Assembly: GCA_027485675.1 (NCBI GenBank)
Contig: JAIXQP010000014.1
Span: 1-64,000, forward strand
Origin: Terriglobales bacterium
GTDB taxonomy: Bacteria; Acidobacteriota; Terriglobia; Bryobacterales; Bryobacteraceae
Direction: 5' to 3'
Length of the DNA: 64,000 nucleotides
The number at the start of each line of letters is the position of its first letter. The stretch's first letter is position 1. The translations under genes and the position numbers were made by a program. A model generated the notes under the pieces. It was not told the origin of the DNA. It was given only the letters and a program-made list of their open reading frames with translations, and made no database searches. Below are positions 9,961 to 18,659 of this stretch, one piece after another.

Positions 9961-10899
9961 TCAGTTTTTCCGCGGACCCACGGCTTCCACCGTGCGGACG
10001 GTACCCCGGAAGCTGACGATTTCATCAGGCGGAGGCGGGGGCGGAGGGGGAGCAGCGGGGGTGGGGGACGGCTCATGAGCAGCCGCTACGACGTTCGGGC
10101 GGGGCCGGGGTACTCGGACGGGAGCCTCAGCCTCGTCCCCCTCGCGACCCGCCCCCCGAGCTTGGCGGTTCCGGCCGACGGATCGACGGCCGCCAAAAAG
10201 CTCCCGCACCTCTCTACCCGGGGTCTTTTCGATGTTGTGGTCGCTGCCATTTCGCAGCACGAGTTGAATCCGACCCTCCTGGCTCGCCAGGGTCAACGTC
10301 TCCGCTTGGTCCGGAGAGACGAGGAGGGTTACGGTACTGGCATTGATTGCCTGTCCCTTGGCATCCGGCTGGTAGGTTTGACCAGCCGAGAGGACCGTAA
10401 TGTTCTGGAGGACCGTCGTGGTGACGGCATCAGCCGACTCTGGCGGTCTGCCCGTCAAGAGAATATCCACCCGCATACCGGGAAGCACGAAACCAGCCAC
10501 ACCCACCACCTCGGTGACCCGTACGGTGACCGCGCGCATTCCCACGGGAATAATGGGCGCAATCCCTAATCCGCTACCCCGCGCCGCCAACCGACCTTCC
10601 TGAATCGGCTCGTCCAGTAGGATGTTGCTCGTCAGGGGACGGTCCATCACCTCCTCCACCTTGGAGAAAGCTCCCCGGGGAAATTGGGTTGCCGCGACCT
10701 TGACGATCTTGACGTCACCCGGCTTGATGGTTCCGCCCACCGTCAGGGGCTTGGCGGCAACAACAACGTCCTTCATCTCGGCTTGCTCAGGAGCCTTGGC
10801 GGGCGCACCTGCCCGTGCCGTCATTTGATAAAAAATACTCGACACCACGAGTGCGAAGACGAGGCTGACGCCCAGTACGGTTAAGAATCTACGATCCAT
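9961..10899 (-). CDS. cpaB: Tad pilus assembly protein CpaB/RcpC (SAF domain)
   Basis: About 312 residues from the ATG at 10899, chosen because a GGAAGGG site lies about 9 nt upstream and the protein then opens with a membrane anchor (FLTVLGVSLVFALVVSSIFY). A SAF/antifreeze-like domain follows (VVVAAKPLTVGGTIKPGDV), then the RcpC segment with VGVAGFVLPGMRVDILLTG. The C-terminal ~90 residues are basic and then Pro-rich (a run of about seven Pro), unusual for CpaB and probably disordered. CpaB proteins are periplasmic partners of the secretin. Confidence 0.9.
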   Translation of the reverse strand: MDRRFLTVLGVSLVFALVVSSIFYQMTARAGAPAKAPEQAEMKDVVVAAKPLTVGGTIKPGDVKIVKVAATQFPRGAFSKVEEVMDRPLTSNILLDEPIQEGRLAARGSGLGIAPIIPVGMRAVTVRVTEVVGVAGFVLPGMRVDILLTGRPPESADAVTTTVLQNITVLSAGQTYQPDAKGQAINASTVTLLVSPDQAETLTLASQEGRIQLVLRNGSDHNIEKTPGREVRELFGGRRSVGRNRQARGAGREGDEAEAPVRVPRPRPNVVAAAHEPSPTPAAPPPPPPPPDEIVSFRGTVRTVEAVGPRKN

Positions 10900-10974
10900 G
10901 AGGTTTGCCCTTCCGTTGACGACTTGCGATACACCCGGCAATCGCCAGGCGGCTGAGATGGTTTTAAACGAGTC

Positions 10975-11433
10975 TTACGATCTCGCCAAGAGTGTGAGCC
11001 ACGCGCCAGCGGTAATGGCCGGCGCATAAGGAATGAACGGGGAACCGGAGATGGCTTGGCGCCGGGCAACGGCCCGTAACCATCGGAACCCAAGCACTGC
11101 GAGGGCGAGCATGCCTCCAACAGCCGCAGCGAAAATCGCCGCCTGCCCCGAGGCGACTGCTCCACCGAGGATGGCTCCGAAACCGGCCATCAGTTTGATA
11201 TCGCCTCCACCCATGCCACCCAGGAGGTAAAAGACCAAGAACGCTAGAAAGCCAACGATAAGACCGAGCAGGGACGAGCCCAAGCCGGCCCAGCCGCCGG
11301 TCACGACATGGTAGAGCACCCCAGCAGCCATAGCGCCTAAGGTGGTCCAGTTCGAAATCGTTCGGGACCGGAGGTCCTCGATGACGGCAACGGTCCCGAA
11401 AAAGAGGGCCAGACCAGTTTGGACGGACATCAT
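10975..11433 (-). CDS. tadV: prepilin peptidase TadV/CpaA (A24 family)
   Basis: 152 residues, typical of the short A24 peptidases of Tad systems that lack the methyltransferase domain. Both aspartates of the aspartyl protease are visible: D20 in VIEDLRSRTISN and D78 in GGMGGGDIKLM. About five membrane helices. It cleaves Flp-type leaders after Gly. The start ATG overlaps the stop of the upstream 72-aa gene by four bases (ATGA), so the peptidase is translationally coupled to a candidate substrate. Confidence 0.92.
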   Translation of the reverse strand: MMSVQTGLALFFGTVAVIEDLRSRTISNWTTLGAMAAGVLYHVVTGGWAGLGSSLLGLIVGFLAFLVFYLLGGMGGGDIKLMAGFGAILGGAVASGQAAIFAAAVGGMLALAVLGFRWLRAVARRQAISGSPFIPYAPAITAGAWLTLLARS

Positions 11434-11648
11434 CTCGCTCTCCGGGGGCGCGGACTGGTGTCGGGCTGGCTAGCGCGGGGGGACGGCAGGGGCGGCATCG
11501 CGGCAAGGAGCTTCGGGGCCAAAATGCCCGCCGTTAGCCCGAATTCCGCGAGGGTCTGCCCACCGGGCAGTTGCCAGACACTTCGCGCGGCTGCATAGAC
11601 CGGCGACATCGAGGTCTGAAGATTTCGTTTCTGCGACAAGTGAGGCAT
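11430..11648 (-). CDS. 72-aa candidate class III (Flp-like) prepilin or pseudopilin
   Basis: Small protein wedged between the GT-C-like gene and tadV. Residues 29-38 read GGQTLAEFGL. If cleavage follows G30, the mature protein starts Q-T-L-A-E-F, with Glu at +5 and an aromatic at +6, the hallmark of Flp prepilins. The following stretch (TAGILAPKLLAAMPP) is only partly hydrophobic and contains Lys and Pro, and the tail is Pro/Arg-rich, so it is either a divergent minor pilin or a decaying flp gene. A later start at 11609 would give a 17-residue leader, a normal size. The stop overlaps the tadV start and the ATG overlaps the upstream stop (TAATG), which argues for real translation. Confidence 0.5.
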   Translation of the reverse strand: MPHLSQKRNLQTSMSPVYAAARSVWQLPGGQTLAEFGLTAGILAPKLLAAMPPLPSPRASQPDTSPRPRRAR

Positions 11649-13285
11649 TACCGTTGCGTCTCCTTAGTTATTTCGGCAGAAACTGCGGGATTCATTAGGC
11701 CCACTGCGCCAAATTCCTTAGAACTGTGGTCCTGGGTGGCGGCCCTTCCGCCCGGGGCGTTCGCCGCCACGACTAAATCCCTTCTAATCAACAGAACTGC
11801 TTCCTTGTCCGAAGCGAGGACCCGCCACTTACCGTCCTTCTTCAGATGGGAATGAAGGGGCCACTCCACCGGCAGCAGGGCGCTTTCGAAGTTGTACTTG
11901 TCCATGATCTCGGCCCACTGCGGCGCTCCATTCATCAACGCGATGTAGTCCTTGCCAATCTCCGGTCCGAAAAAGTCGCTCCGGCCATCGAAGAACACCC
12001 GCTGGATCACCGGAAACCGATAGAGCAGATAGTCCCCCCACTCATCGGACGCCAGGACCCGCCGGCCGGCGATGCTCGGCAGATTCTGTTCAATCAGTGC
12101 AACAGGGAACCGCTTCTCGGGGAACTGTTTCGGCCAGGCGATCGGCTTATCCAAGACGATGAGCAGTAGGACCGGCAGGATCACCCAAGCGGAGTTCCGG
12201 GCAAAGCGCGCACCCAAGTCCGTCGACAGCTCATCGAACGTTCGCGCAATCGAACGCCGGGTCGTAGAACTGACGAACGCCTGCCACCAGTCGGAGAACT
12301 CAGCCGCGATCCGGGGAGCGGCCACAACCAGGAACACCGGGACATGGCGAACGGCACCGAGGGAGAGATGGGCCCACAGCAGGATCAGCAGGACATCACT
12401 CCATCGCCCCTTGCGCGCCAAACCAACACAGGCTGCCGCACCGGCAAGGAGTAGAATCTCGTAGTAAAGCATGGACTCGCTGCGGAAGCGGGGCGATTGG
12501 AACTCGTCGACCACTTCCTTAATCCAGTCCGATCGGAGGTATTGCACGATGTGCAGGTGGAGCTGAATACCGTAGGGATTCACTGCGCTCACAGCAAGGC
12601 AAGCCGCTCCCAACCCGGCGTACCGAAAGGCGGTCTGCCGGTTTCCGCTGAGCAGTTGTCCCAACACCACCGCGCCAAGACAAGCGATGAGCGCCAAAAA
12701 CCCGCCGTGGAGGTTGGCCCACAAGAGAGTGAGGGGAACGAGCCACCAGACGCGGCGTGAGGGCCGCACGAGATCAGCATCCAAAATCCAGAGCGCGGCG
12801 GCGAGGAACAAAAGAGTGAAAAGATGCGGCCTCGCCAGATAGTGAATCGCCGAGCTGCCACTGATGAGCAGGATCATCGCCAGCCCCAGAAGTGTCGTTG
12901 ACCCGCGCCACAGCATGTACCGGAACAGGATCAGCAGGTAGGTGGGAATCAGAAGCCCGCAGAAGAGCACTACACCCTTAAGTCCAGCCCAGCTATGGAG
13001 ATAGGAGAAAAGCAGTTCGGCTAACCACTCCCAGGCAAACCACGGAGCGCCGGGCTTGGAAAACGAAAACAGATCGGTGTGCGGAACGGTACCATTGGCC
13101 CGGATCCAGTCCCCGACGCGGATATGCCAGCCCGTATCGCCGTCCGACAGCAACGCCAACCATCCGTTGGGACCGGCCAAAAACAGCCAAACAATCAGAG
13201 AGGCGAACAGGAAGTCGGCAAGCGAAGGCGACCAGCGCGACGCTTTAGCGGAATCAGTGGGGGAAGGCACAGTTGGAGTCGTCAT
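11648..13285 (-). CDS. polytopic membrane protein, GT-C glycosyltransferase-like
   Basis: 545 residues with roughly ten membrane helices in the first 380 residues and a soluble C-terminal domain (GRRVLASDEWGDYLLYRFPV, FFDGRSDFFG). The first periplasmic loop carries an acidic pair in LLSDGDTGWHIRVGDWI, the type of position used as catalytic Asp in GT-C enzymes. No closer family name can be given. It lies between the response regulator and the pilin/peptidase pair, with a one-base stop/start overlap to the 72-aa gene, so it belongs to the Tad operon. Transfer of a lipid-linked sugar to pilus components is a reasonable but untested idea. Confidence 0.75.
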   Translation of the reverse strand: MTTPTVPSPTDSAKASRWSPSLADFLFASLIVWLFLAGPNGWLALLSDGDTGWHIRVGDWIRANGTVPHTDLFSFSKPGAPWFAWEWLAELLFSYLHSWAGLKGVVLFCGLLIPTYLLILFRYMLWRGSTTLLGLAMILLISGSSAIHYLARPHLFTLLFLAAALWILDADLVRPSRRVWWLVPLTLLWANLHGGFLALIACLGAVVLGQLLSGNRQTAFRYAGLGAACLAVSAVNPYGIQLHLHIVQYLRSDWIKEVVDEFQSPRFRSESMLYYEILLLAGAAACVGLARKGRWSDVLLILLWAHLSLGAVRHVPVFLVVAAPRIAAEFSDWWQAFVSSTTRRSIARTFDELSTDLGARFARNSAWVILPVLLLIVLDKPIAWPKQFPEKRFPVALIEQNLPSIAGRRVLASDEWGDYLLYRFPVIQRVFFDGRSDFFGPEIGKDYIALMNGAPQWAEIMDKYNFESALLPVEWPLHSHLKKDGKWRVLASDKEAVLLIRRDLVVAANAPGGRAATQDHSSKEFGAVGLMNPAVSAEITKETQR

Positions 13286-13336
13286 TCATTGCACCGCCAA
13301 GGCATGGTTCTTGATCGGACGAACCCGCAAGAAACC

Positions 13337-14002
13337 TTAGGCCGTGCGCAACTGATCGCCAGCAATTCTCTCCCCTAGCTCCCGGCCACCGAGGATCCGG
13401 GAGGCCTGCAGCGCCAGTTCGTAGCGGTCTTTGGCGGCGGTCTTTTCGAAAATGTGCATCAGATGGACCTTCACCGTGCCGGGCGTGATGCCCAAGGCGG
13501 CGGCGATCTCCCGGTTCTTCAGCCCTTGCGCCACCAACTCAACCACACCGCGCTCGCGTGGCGTGAGCGCCGGATGCCCCCGGCGCTCGTGCGCCTCCCA
13601 GACACCGGACAAGTCCGGTTCAATCCAAATGCGCGACGCCGCCACCTGGCGAAGACATTCACAAAAGAGCTCGACCGGCTGGGTGCGCCGGATAAGGCCG
13701 CGCGCTCCAGCCTGCAGCGCCCGAATCAATTCCGTCTCCCCTAAATCATTGACCCACAAGATCGAGGCGGCCCCCGGCGCCAAAACCGATAACTCCGCCA
13801 GGAACTGGGCGCTCTGCCGGTAGCCGCCGGCGTTGTCCAGGATCACGACGCGCGGCTGGAGGCTGATCACCGCCCCGCGGGCCGCAAACCAAGTGGGAGC
13901 GGATCCGCAAAAATGCAGATCCTCGGATCGTGCGCAGACATGCTCCAACCCGGCCACCACCATCGGCTGCGACTCACAGGCAAAAATGGAAACTCTCTCC
14001 AT
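13337..14002 (-). CDS. NarL/LuxR-type response regulator heading the Tad operon, atypical receiver
   Basis: 221 residues. Residues 1-120 form a receiver-like domain and ~150-210 a LuxR helix-turn-helix (LTPRERGVVELVAQGLKNRE, then GITPGTVKVHLMHIF). D56 (VVILDNAG) is at the phosphoacceptor position. The acidic pair that binds magnesium is E10-S11 instead of Asp-Asp, and the conserved Lys of GAxGYLLK is Arg (GARGLIRR). Control by phosphorylation is therefore doubtful. It is transcribed 51 bp ahead of the Tad genes and probably regulates them. AGGAGG abuts the ATG directly, which is unusually close. Confidence 0.85.
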   Translation of the reverse strand: MERVSIFACESQPMVVAGLEHVCARSEDLHFCGSAPTWFAARGAVISLQPRVVILDNAGGYRQSAQFLAELSVLAPGAASILWVNDLGETELIRALQAGARGLIRRTQPVELFCECLRQVAASRIWIEPDLSGVWEAHERRGHPALTPRERGVVELVAQGLKNREIAAALGITPGTVKVHLMHIFEKTAAKDRYELALQASRILGGRELGERIAGDQLRTA

Positions 14003-14064
14003 CCTCCTGCCAATCGGCAGTTATCCCGGATCCAGCAGGGCACTAGGGCTAATGAGACGGGGTC

Positions 14065-15291
14065 CTAAGCTAATTCCCGTCCTTTCGTCTCCGGTAAACC
14101 GAAGATCAGCAGACCGCCAACTGCGAAAAAAGCCGCCGTCATGGCCAGCGCCGCGCCGATCCCATGGCGATCGGCAAAAAACCCGATCCCCGCCGGGGCC
14201 ATGGCGCTGAAGATTCGCCCGGCGTTGTAGCAGAGTCCTTGTGCGGTGGCGCGAATCCCACTCGGGAACAACTCACTGAGAATCGCGCCAAAAGCGCTGT
14301 AGTAGCCGTGGCCGAAGAACCCGACCAGGGGACCCAGGGCCAGCAGGAGCCCGGGGCTTTGCGCCAACCCGCCGTACAGGTACGTCACCACCGCCGCCCC
14401 CAGCAGGAAGCCGACGAAGACGGGGCGGCGGCCAAAGCGGTCCGCCAAGAAGCCGAAGCTCAAGTAGCCGGCCAGCGCCCCCAGTTGCATCGGGATGATG
14501 AATCCGGTGGAGCGAACCACGCTGAGACCAGCCCCGCCTTTTTCGATCGGCGAGGCCAGGTAGGCGGGTACCCAGGTGAACAACCCCCAGTAAGCGAACA
14601 GGATCAGACTCGCCATGCTAATCGATACAACGACATAGCGGAAAAGGGGCGGCCGGAACAGGATTCCTAGCGGTTGCCGGGGCGCCGAAGCCGACCACAC
14701 GGCGGGTTCGGGCACGGCACGGCGGATCCACAGGGTCAGCAGCGCGGGCAGGATGCCGAGGGCGAACAACGGCCGCCACCCGTAAACCGGCAGAATCGCC
14801 GCCGCCAGCAAGCTGGCCAAAATGTATCCGATCGCCCACCCGGACTGCGTGATAGCAATTGCTTTGCCGCGATGTTTGGCCGGCCACGACTCGGCCACCA
14901 GCACGGTTCCGGCGCTCCATTCCGCCCCCAGGCCAAACCCGACCAGCACCCGCCAGAACAGCAACTGTTCGAAGCTGGTGGCGGTGGCAATGGCGGCGGT
15001 GAACAGGGAATAGGTCAGGATAGACCCCATCAACACCCGGGTGCGGCCGATGCGGTCGGCCAGGTAGCCCGCCAGGGTGCCGCCCAGCGCCGCGGAGAAC
15101 AGCATGGCCGTGGTCAGCAGCCCGCTTTGGGCTCCGGACAGGGAGAACTCCTGCTGAATCGACACGAGCGCGAACGAGTACAGCATGACGTCCATGGCAT
15201 CGAGCATCCAGCCCAGCATCGCGGCCCAGAGAGTCCGCCACTGCGACGGGGTGATTTCGGGAAGGAACGGCAAGTTTTTAATATAGGCCAT
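14065..15291 (-). CDS. MFS transporter (SHS/AAHS-like sugar or organic acid porter)
   Basis: 408 residues from the ATG at 15291; the open frame runs further upstream but that part is not protein-like and overlaps the divergent transporter. There are 12 predicted helices. LGWMLDAMDVMLYSFAL in helix 1 and the loop 2-3 signature LAGYLADRIGRTRVL are typical of the SHS/AAHS branch, which carries carboxylates and aromatic acids with protons. A second signature, GFLADRFGRRPVFVG, lies in loop 8-9. The substrate cannot be read from sequence. It is divergent from the sodium:solute symporter gene across a 106-bp gap that must contain both promoters. Confidence 0.88.
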   Translation of the reverse strand: MAYIKNLPFLPEITPSQWRTLWAAMLGWMLDAMDVMLYSFALVSIQQEFSLSGAQSGLLTTAMLFSAALGGTLAGYLADRIGRTRVLMGSILTYSLFTAAIATATSFEQLLFWRVLVGFGLGAEWSAGTVLVAESWPAKHRGKAIAITQSGWAIGYILASLLAAAILPVYGWRPLFALGILPALLTLWIRRAVPEPAVWSASAPRQPLGILFRPPLFRYVVVSISMASLILFAYWGLFTWVPAYLASPIEKGGAGLSVVRSTGFIIPMQLGALAGYLSFGFLADRFGRRPVFVGFLLGAAVVTYLYGGLAQSPGLLLALGPLVGFFGHGYYSAFGAILSELFPSGIRATAQGLCYNAGRIFSAMAPAGIGFFADRHGIGAALAMTAAFFAVGGLLIFGLPETKGRELA

Positions 15292-15397
15292 AAAAAGAAC
15301 CGATACCGGCGTGGCTAACGATTGCCTACAATAGGTTCTACCCCGTAGTGCGAAAGGCCCCTTGTCGTGGCGCATTCCTTCTCTGAGGCAGAGTTCC

Positions 15398-16846
15398 ATG
15401 ACTGTGATGTTTTGGCCCGTCGTCATCTTTATGGCGATCTCTTTGGCCATTGGCCTGTACACCTACACCCAGGTTCGCGGCTCCAGCAAGAATTACACCG
15501 TTTGCAACAAGGCGATGCCGTTTATCGTGATTGGTACGGCGTTGATGGCGCAGGCGGTTGATGGAAACGCGACCTTAGGCAACGTGTCGATGACCTGGGC
15601 CACCGGCTTCTGGGCCGGGGTGATGATTCCGATCGGTCTGGCCATTAGTCTCTTCTTCGTGGGCCGGTTCCTGGCAGCGCCGCTGAACAAGATGGATTTG
15701 CTGACGCTTCCCGAGTTCTTCTACCGGCGCTATGACAAGCAGACCGAAGCGCTCACCTCCGCGCTCACCATTGTTTGCTTCACGATTGTGATCGCCGGAA
15801 ATCTTTCCGCCGTCGCCTGGATTTTCTCCGTGGTCAGCGGCCTTAGCTACGGGACGTCGCTGGTGATCACGACGGCCATCATTCTTCTCTACACGATGGC
15901 CGGCGGCCTGTTCGCCGCCATCTGGACCGACTTCTTCCAGATCCACGTCGCCCTCGTCGGGTTCGTCGGCTCCGCCGGGTTCATTCTTTGGAAGTACGGC
16001 CTGGGCGACCTGCTGGCCAAGGTCCCCGCCGAGCGGCTGGATCTTCGCGGAATCACCTCGATGGAGCACGGGGCGCTGGTGAACTGGGCGGCGATGATTT
16101 CGCTCGCTTTCGGTAATGCGATGGCGCTGGACTTTATGGAGCGCGTGTTTGCGGCGAACAGCCCGCGCACGGCGCAGCGCGCCTGCTATTACGCCGGCGT
16201 CCAGACGATGGTGATTGGGCTCTGCGCCTCTGTGCTGGGGTTGGCTGCGGTTTCGCTGGTTCCCAGCATCGGCGACTCCCGGATGGTGCTGCCGACGCTG
16301 GCTGCTGAGCACCTGCCGTACTGGCTGGGCGTTCTGGTGTTCGTAGGGGTCCTGGGCGCTTCGATGTCGACGGCGAATGGCGCGATGCTGGTCATATCGG
16401 TTGTGCTGGCGCGGAACGTCTATCAGCGCTGGTCAAAGGCTGCCGTGAGCGATTCGCTGATGTTGCTGCTGTCGCGCGTGCTGGCCATCCCCACGGCCGC
16501 CGCCGGGGCGTGGGTGGCCTATGTGCGGCCGGAGCCCGGGATTCTGCTGGTCATCGCCTTTGATATCGTTTTTGCGGGCTGCGTGGCGCCGCTGGTTCTT
16601 GGTGTCTACTGGCGCAAGGCGACGGCCTCGGCGGCGAAAGCCTCGATTCTGGTCGGGACGGCCGTGCGGCTGGTCTGCCACCTTTACATGCCGCCGACGA
16701 TGGCTGGCCTGGATACGCTGCTGCCGCCGGTGGTAAGCCTGGCGACCATGATCGCGGTCACGCTGCTGTCGCAGCCGGCGACGGCGGAGAAGTTTGACCG
16801 GATGTACAACCCGGCGCCGGAAGACCGGTTGGCCGTTGAGGGCTAA
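15398..16846 (+). CDS. sodium:solute symporter (SSS family)
   Basis: About 482 residues from the ATG at 15398; a TTG at 15362 would add 12 residues that do not look like protein. About 13 helices. SSS features include the early FIVIGTALMAQAVDGNATLG segment and LTLPEFFYRRYDKQTEALTS, corresponding to the conserved loop after helix 2. It is predicted to import a small solute with sodium. The stop overlaps the ATG of the next gene by one base (TAATG), so transport and the metallo-hydrolase are linked. Substrate unknown. Confidence 0.88.
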   Translation: MTVMFWPVVIFMAISLAIGLYTYTQVRGSSKNYTVCNKAMPFIVIGTALMAQAVDGNATLGNVSMTWATGFWAGVMIPIGLAISLFFVGRFLAAPLNKMDLLTLPEFFYRRYDKQTEALTSALTIVCFTIVIAGNLSAVAWIFSVVSGLSYGTSLVITTAIILLYTMAGGLFAAIWTDFFQIHVALVGFVGSAGFILWKYGLGDLLAKVPAERLDLRGITSMEHGALVNWAAMISLAFGNAMALDFMERVFAANSPRTAQRACYYAGVQTMVIGLCASVLGLAAVSLVPSIGDSRMVLPTLAAEHLPYWLGVLVFVGVLGASMSTANGAMLVISVVLARNVYQRWSKAAVSDSLMLLLSRVLAIPTAAAGAWVAYVRPEPGILLVIAFDIVFAGCVAPLVLGVYWRKATASAAKASILVGTAVRLVCHLYMPPTMAGLDTLLPPVVSLATMIAVTLLSQPATAEKFDRMYNPAPEDRLAVEG

Positions 16847-17652
16847 TGCTGCTAACTCTGGCTTTTGCCTTACAGATCGGCGTCTTGCCGCATACCTGGA
16901 TGACGGGTGGCCCGAACTGCGCCGAGGTTCCCGACTGGCAGGTGCACGCCTATAACGCGGACCTGCTGATCCTGCGCCAAAGTGGCTGCGTCCACTACGA
17001 GAAGCCGTTTCTGTATCTGCTGTTTGGCAAGGATCGCGCCCTGCTGCTCGATACCGGCGCGGGAAAGCCCGGCACCGCCGCGATCGTCGAAAAGCTGCGG
17101 CGCAAGCTGCCCGTCACCGTGGTCCACAGCCACGGCCACGGCGACCATGTCGCCGGCGATGCGGAACTGAAGGCGCTAGCTGGAGTCACCGTTCTAGCCC
17201 CGGGGTTTGCCGAAACGATCGACCTCGGCGGCCGCACCATCGAAGCGCTCGCCATCCCGGGCCACGACAAGACCAGCGTCGCCTTTTACGACCAGTTGAC
17301 GGGCATCCTGCTGACCGGTGACTCGCTCTATCCGGGACGCCTCTACATCGACGACTTTCCACAGTATGCCGCCAGCATGAGAAAGCTGCTCGCCTTCGCC
17401 GACAAGCGGCCGATCGCCCATATTCTGGGCACCCATATTGAGCAAGCGGCCACACCATTTACGGATTATGTTGTCCGCACCACCTACCAGCCCGCCGAGC
17501 ACAGTCTCGAGCTTGGCCTAGCCCACCTGGTAGAACTGGTTCGGGAACTGGAGTTCATGGGCAGCAAGCCGGAGCGCAAAGCGCTGCGCAGCTTCACCAT
17601 TTATCCTCGGCCACCGAGGAATTTTTCGAACGGGAGTACGGGAGCGCAATGA
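16846..17652 (+). CDS. secreted metallo-beta-lactamase-fold hydrolase
   Basis: 268 residues. A short hydrophobic N-terminus may be a signal peptide. The MBL zinc motif HxHxDH is present as HGHGDH (H96, H98, D100, H101), followed by LTGDSLYPGRLYIDDF with the bridging Asp and LGTHIEQ with the last His. The fold covers glyoxalase II-like thioesterases, lactonases and lactamases, and nothing here narrows the substrate. It is coupled to the symporter upstream and overlaps the propeller gene downstream by four bases (ATGA). Confidence 0.85.
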   Translation: MLLTLAFALQIGVLPHTWMTGGPNCAEVPDWQVHAYNADLLILRQSGCVHYEKPFLYLLFGKDRALLLDTGAGKPGTAAIVEKLRRKLPVTVVHSHGHGDHVAGDAELKALAGVTVLAPGFAETIDLGGRTIEALAIPGHDKTSVAFYDQLTGILLTGDSLYPGRLYIDDFPQYAASMRKLLAFADKRPIAHILGTHIEQAATPFTDYVVRTTYQPAEHSLELGLAHLVELVRELEFMGSKPERKALRSFTIYPRPPRNFSNGSTGAQ

Positions 17653-18641
17653 AGATTTGGATCGGAATCGCCGCGGTCGCCGCGGCCGCATGGGCGCAGC
17701 AGCCGCAGATGAAAAAGGGTAACCGGCCGCCACGGGTTCCCCGCCCCGGAGTGAGCGATGCGTCCGTAAAGCATCCGATGAGTGAAGTGAAGCCGGACGC
17801 GGTCTTTGAAGTTCCGGGCGTGCCCGACTGGCTCGTCATCACCAAAGACGCGGTCTGGGTTTCGAACAAGCCGAAGGGCACCGTTTCGAAGATGGACGTG
17901 AAGACCAACAAGGTCGCGGCGACCATCGAGGTGGGCAAGCAGCCCTGCAGCGGGATCACCGCGGGTTTCGGCTCCATCTGGGCGCCGCTTTGTGGCGACA
18001 AGGCGCTGGCCCGCATCGACGCCAAAACCAACAAGCTGATCACCACCCTACCCTATGGTCCGGCCAACTCGGAAGGTGGCCTCGCCGCCAGCAAGAACGC
18101 CATCTGGTACCCGACCGATAAGGGCACACTCGTCCGAATCGATCCGAAGAAGAACGCCGTGGTCGCCGAGATCCCTCTGCCGCCTGGCTCGAACGCCGCC
18201 GAGGTTTCCGCCGATGGCAGCGTGTGGGTCACCTCCACGGAAAAGAGCTTGCTCGTCCGGGTCGACCCGAAAACCAACAAGATTGTGGCCGAAATCCCGG
18301 TCGGCGAAAAGCCCCGTTTTTTGTGCACGGGCGCGGGTTCGGTATGGACGTATGATCAGGGCAAAGGCACCATTACGCGGGTCGACATTGCGACGAACAA
18401 AGTGGTCGCGACGATCGAAGCCGGCCTGCCGGGTGGCGGCGGCGAGATCGACTATTTCGATGGCCACGTTTGGGTAACCGCCTTCGAGCACCCCATCACG
18501 AAGATCGACGTGAAGACAAACAAGGTGGTGGGCCAGTGGTCCGGCCCCGGCGGCGACGCCATTCAGGCGGGCAACGGCTTCGTCTGGCTGTCCAATCTCC
18601 GCGAACAGAACGTCTGGAAGATCAAGGCGGGTTCGCTCTAG
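17649..18641 (+). CDS. secreted YncE/Vgb-like beta-propeller protein
   Basis: 330 residues: signal peptide (MKIWIGIAAVAAAAWAQQ), a basic Pro-rich linker, then seven or so repeats of about 42 residues with the pattern VxVDPKTNKxVAxIPV (for example VSKMDVKTNKVAATIEVG). This is the family that includes YncE and virginiamycin B lyase-like proteins; most members have no known enzyme activity. It shares an operon with the symporter and MBL hydrolase, which suggests a periplasmic role in handling the same compound. Confidence 0.85.
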   Translation: MKIWIGIAAVAAAAWAQQPQMKKGNRPPRVPRPGVSDASVKHPMSEVKPDAVFEVPGVPDWLVITKDAVWVSNKPKGTVSKMDVKTNKVAATIEVGKQPCSGITAGFGSIWAPLCGDKALARIDAKTNKLITTLPYGPANSEGGLAASKNAIWYPTDKGTLVRIDPKKNAVVAEIPLPPGSNAAEVSADGSVWVTSTEKSLLVRVDPKTNKIVAEIPVGEKPRFLCTGAGSVWTYDQGKGTITRVDIATNKVVATIEAGLPGGGGEIDYFDGHVWVTAFEHPITKIDVKTNKVVGQWSGPGGDAIQAGNGFVWLSNLREQNVWKIKAGSL

Positions 18642-18659
18642 ACGCTACGATAGAGGAGA

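Noticed and set aside
15292-15462. N-terminal extension of the MFS transporter frame
   Set aside because: Would overlap the divergent symporter gene; the residues are not protein-like, and the internal ATG at 15291 begins the normal transporter sequence.
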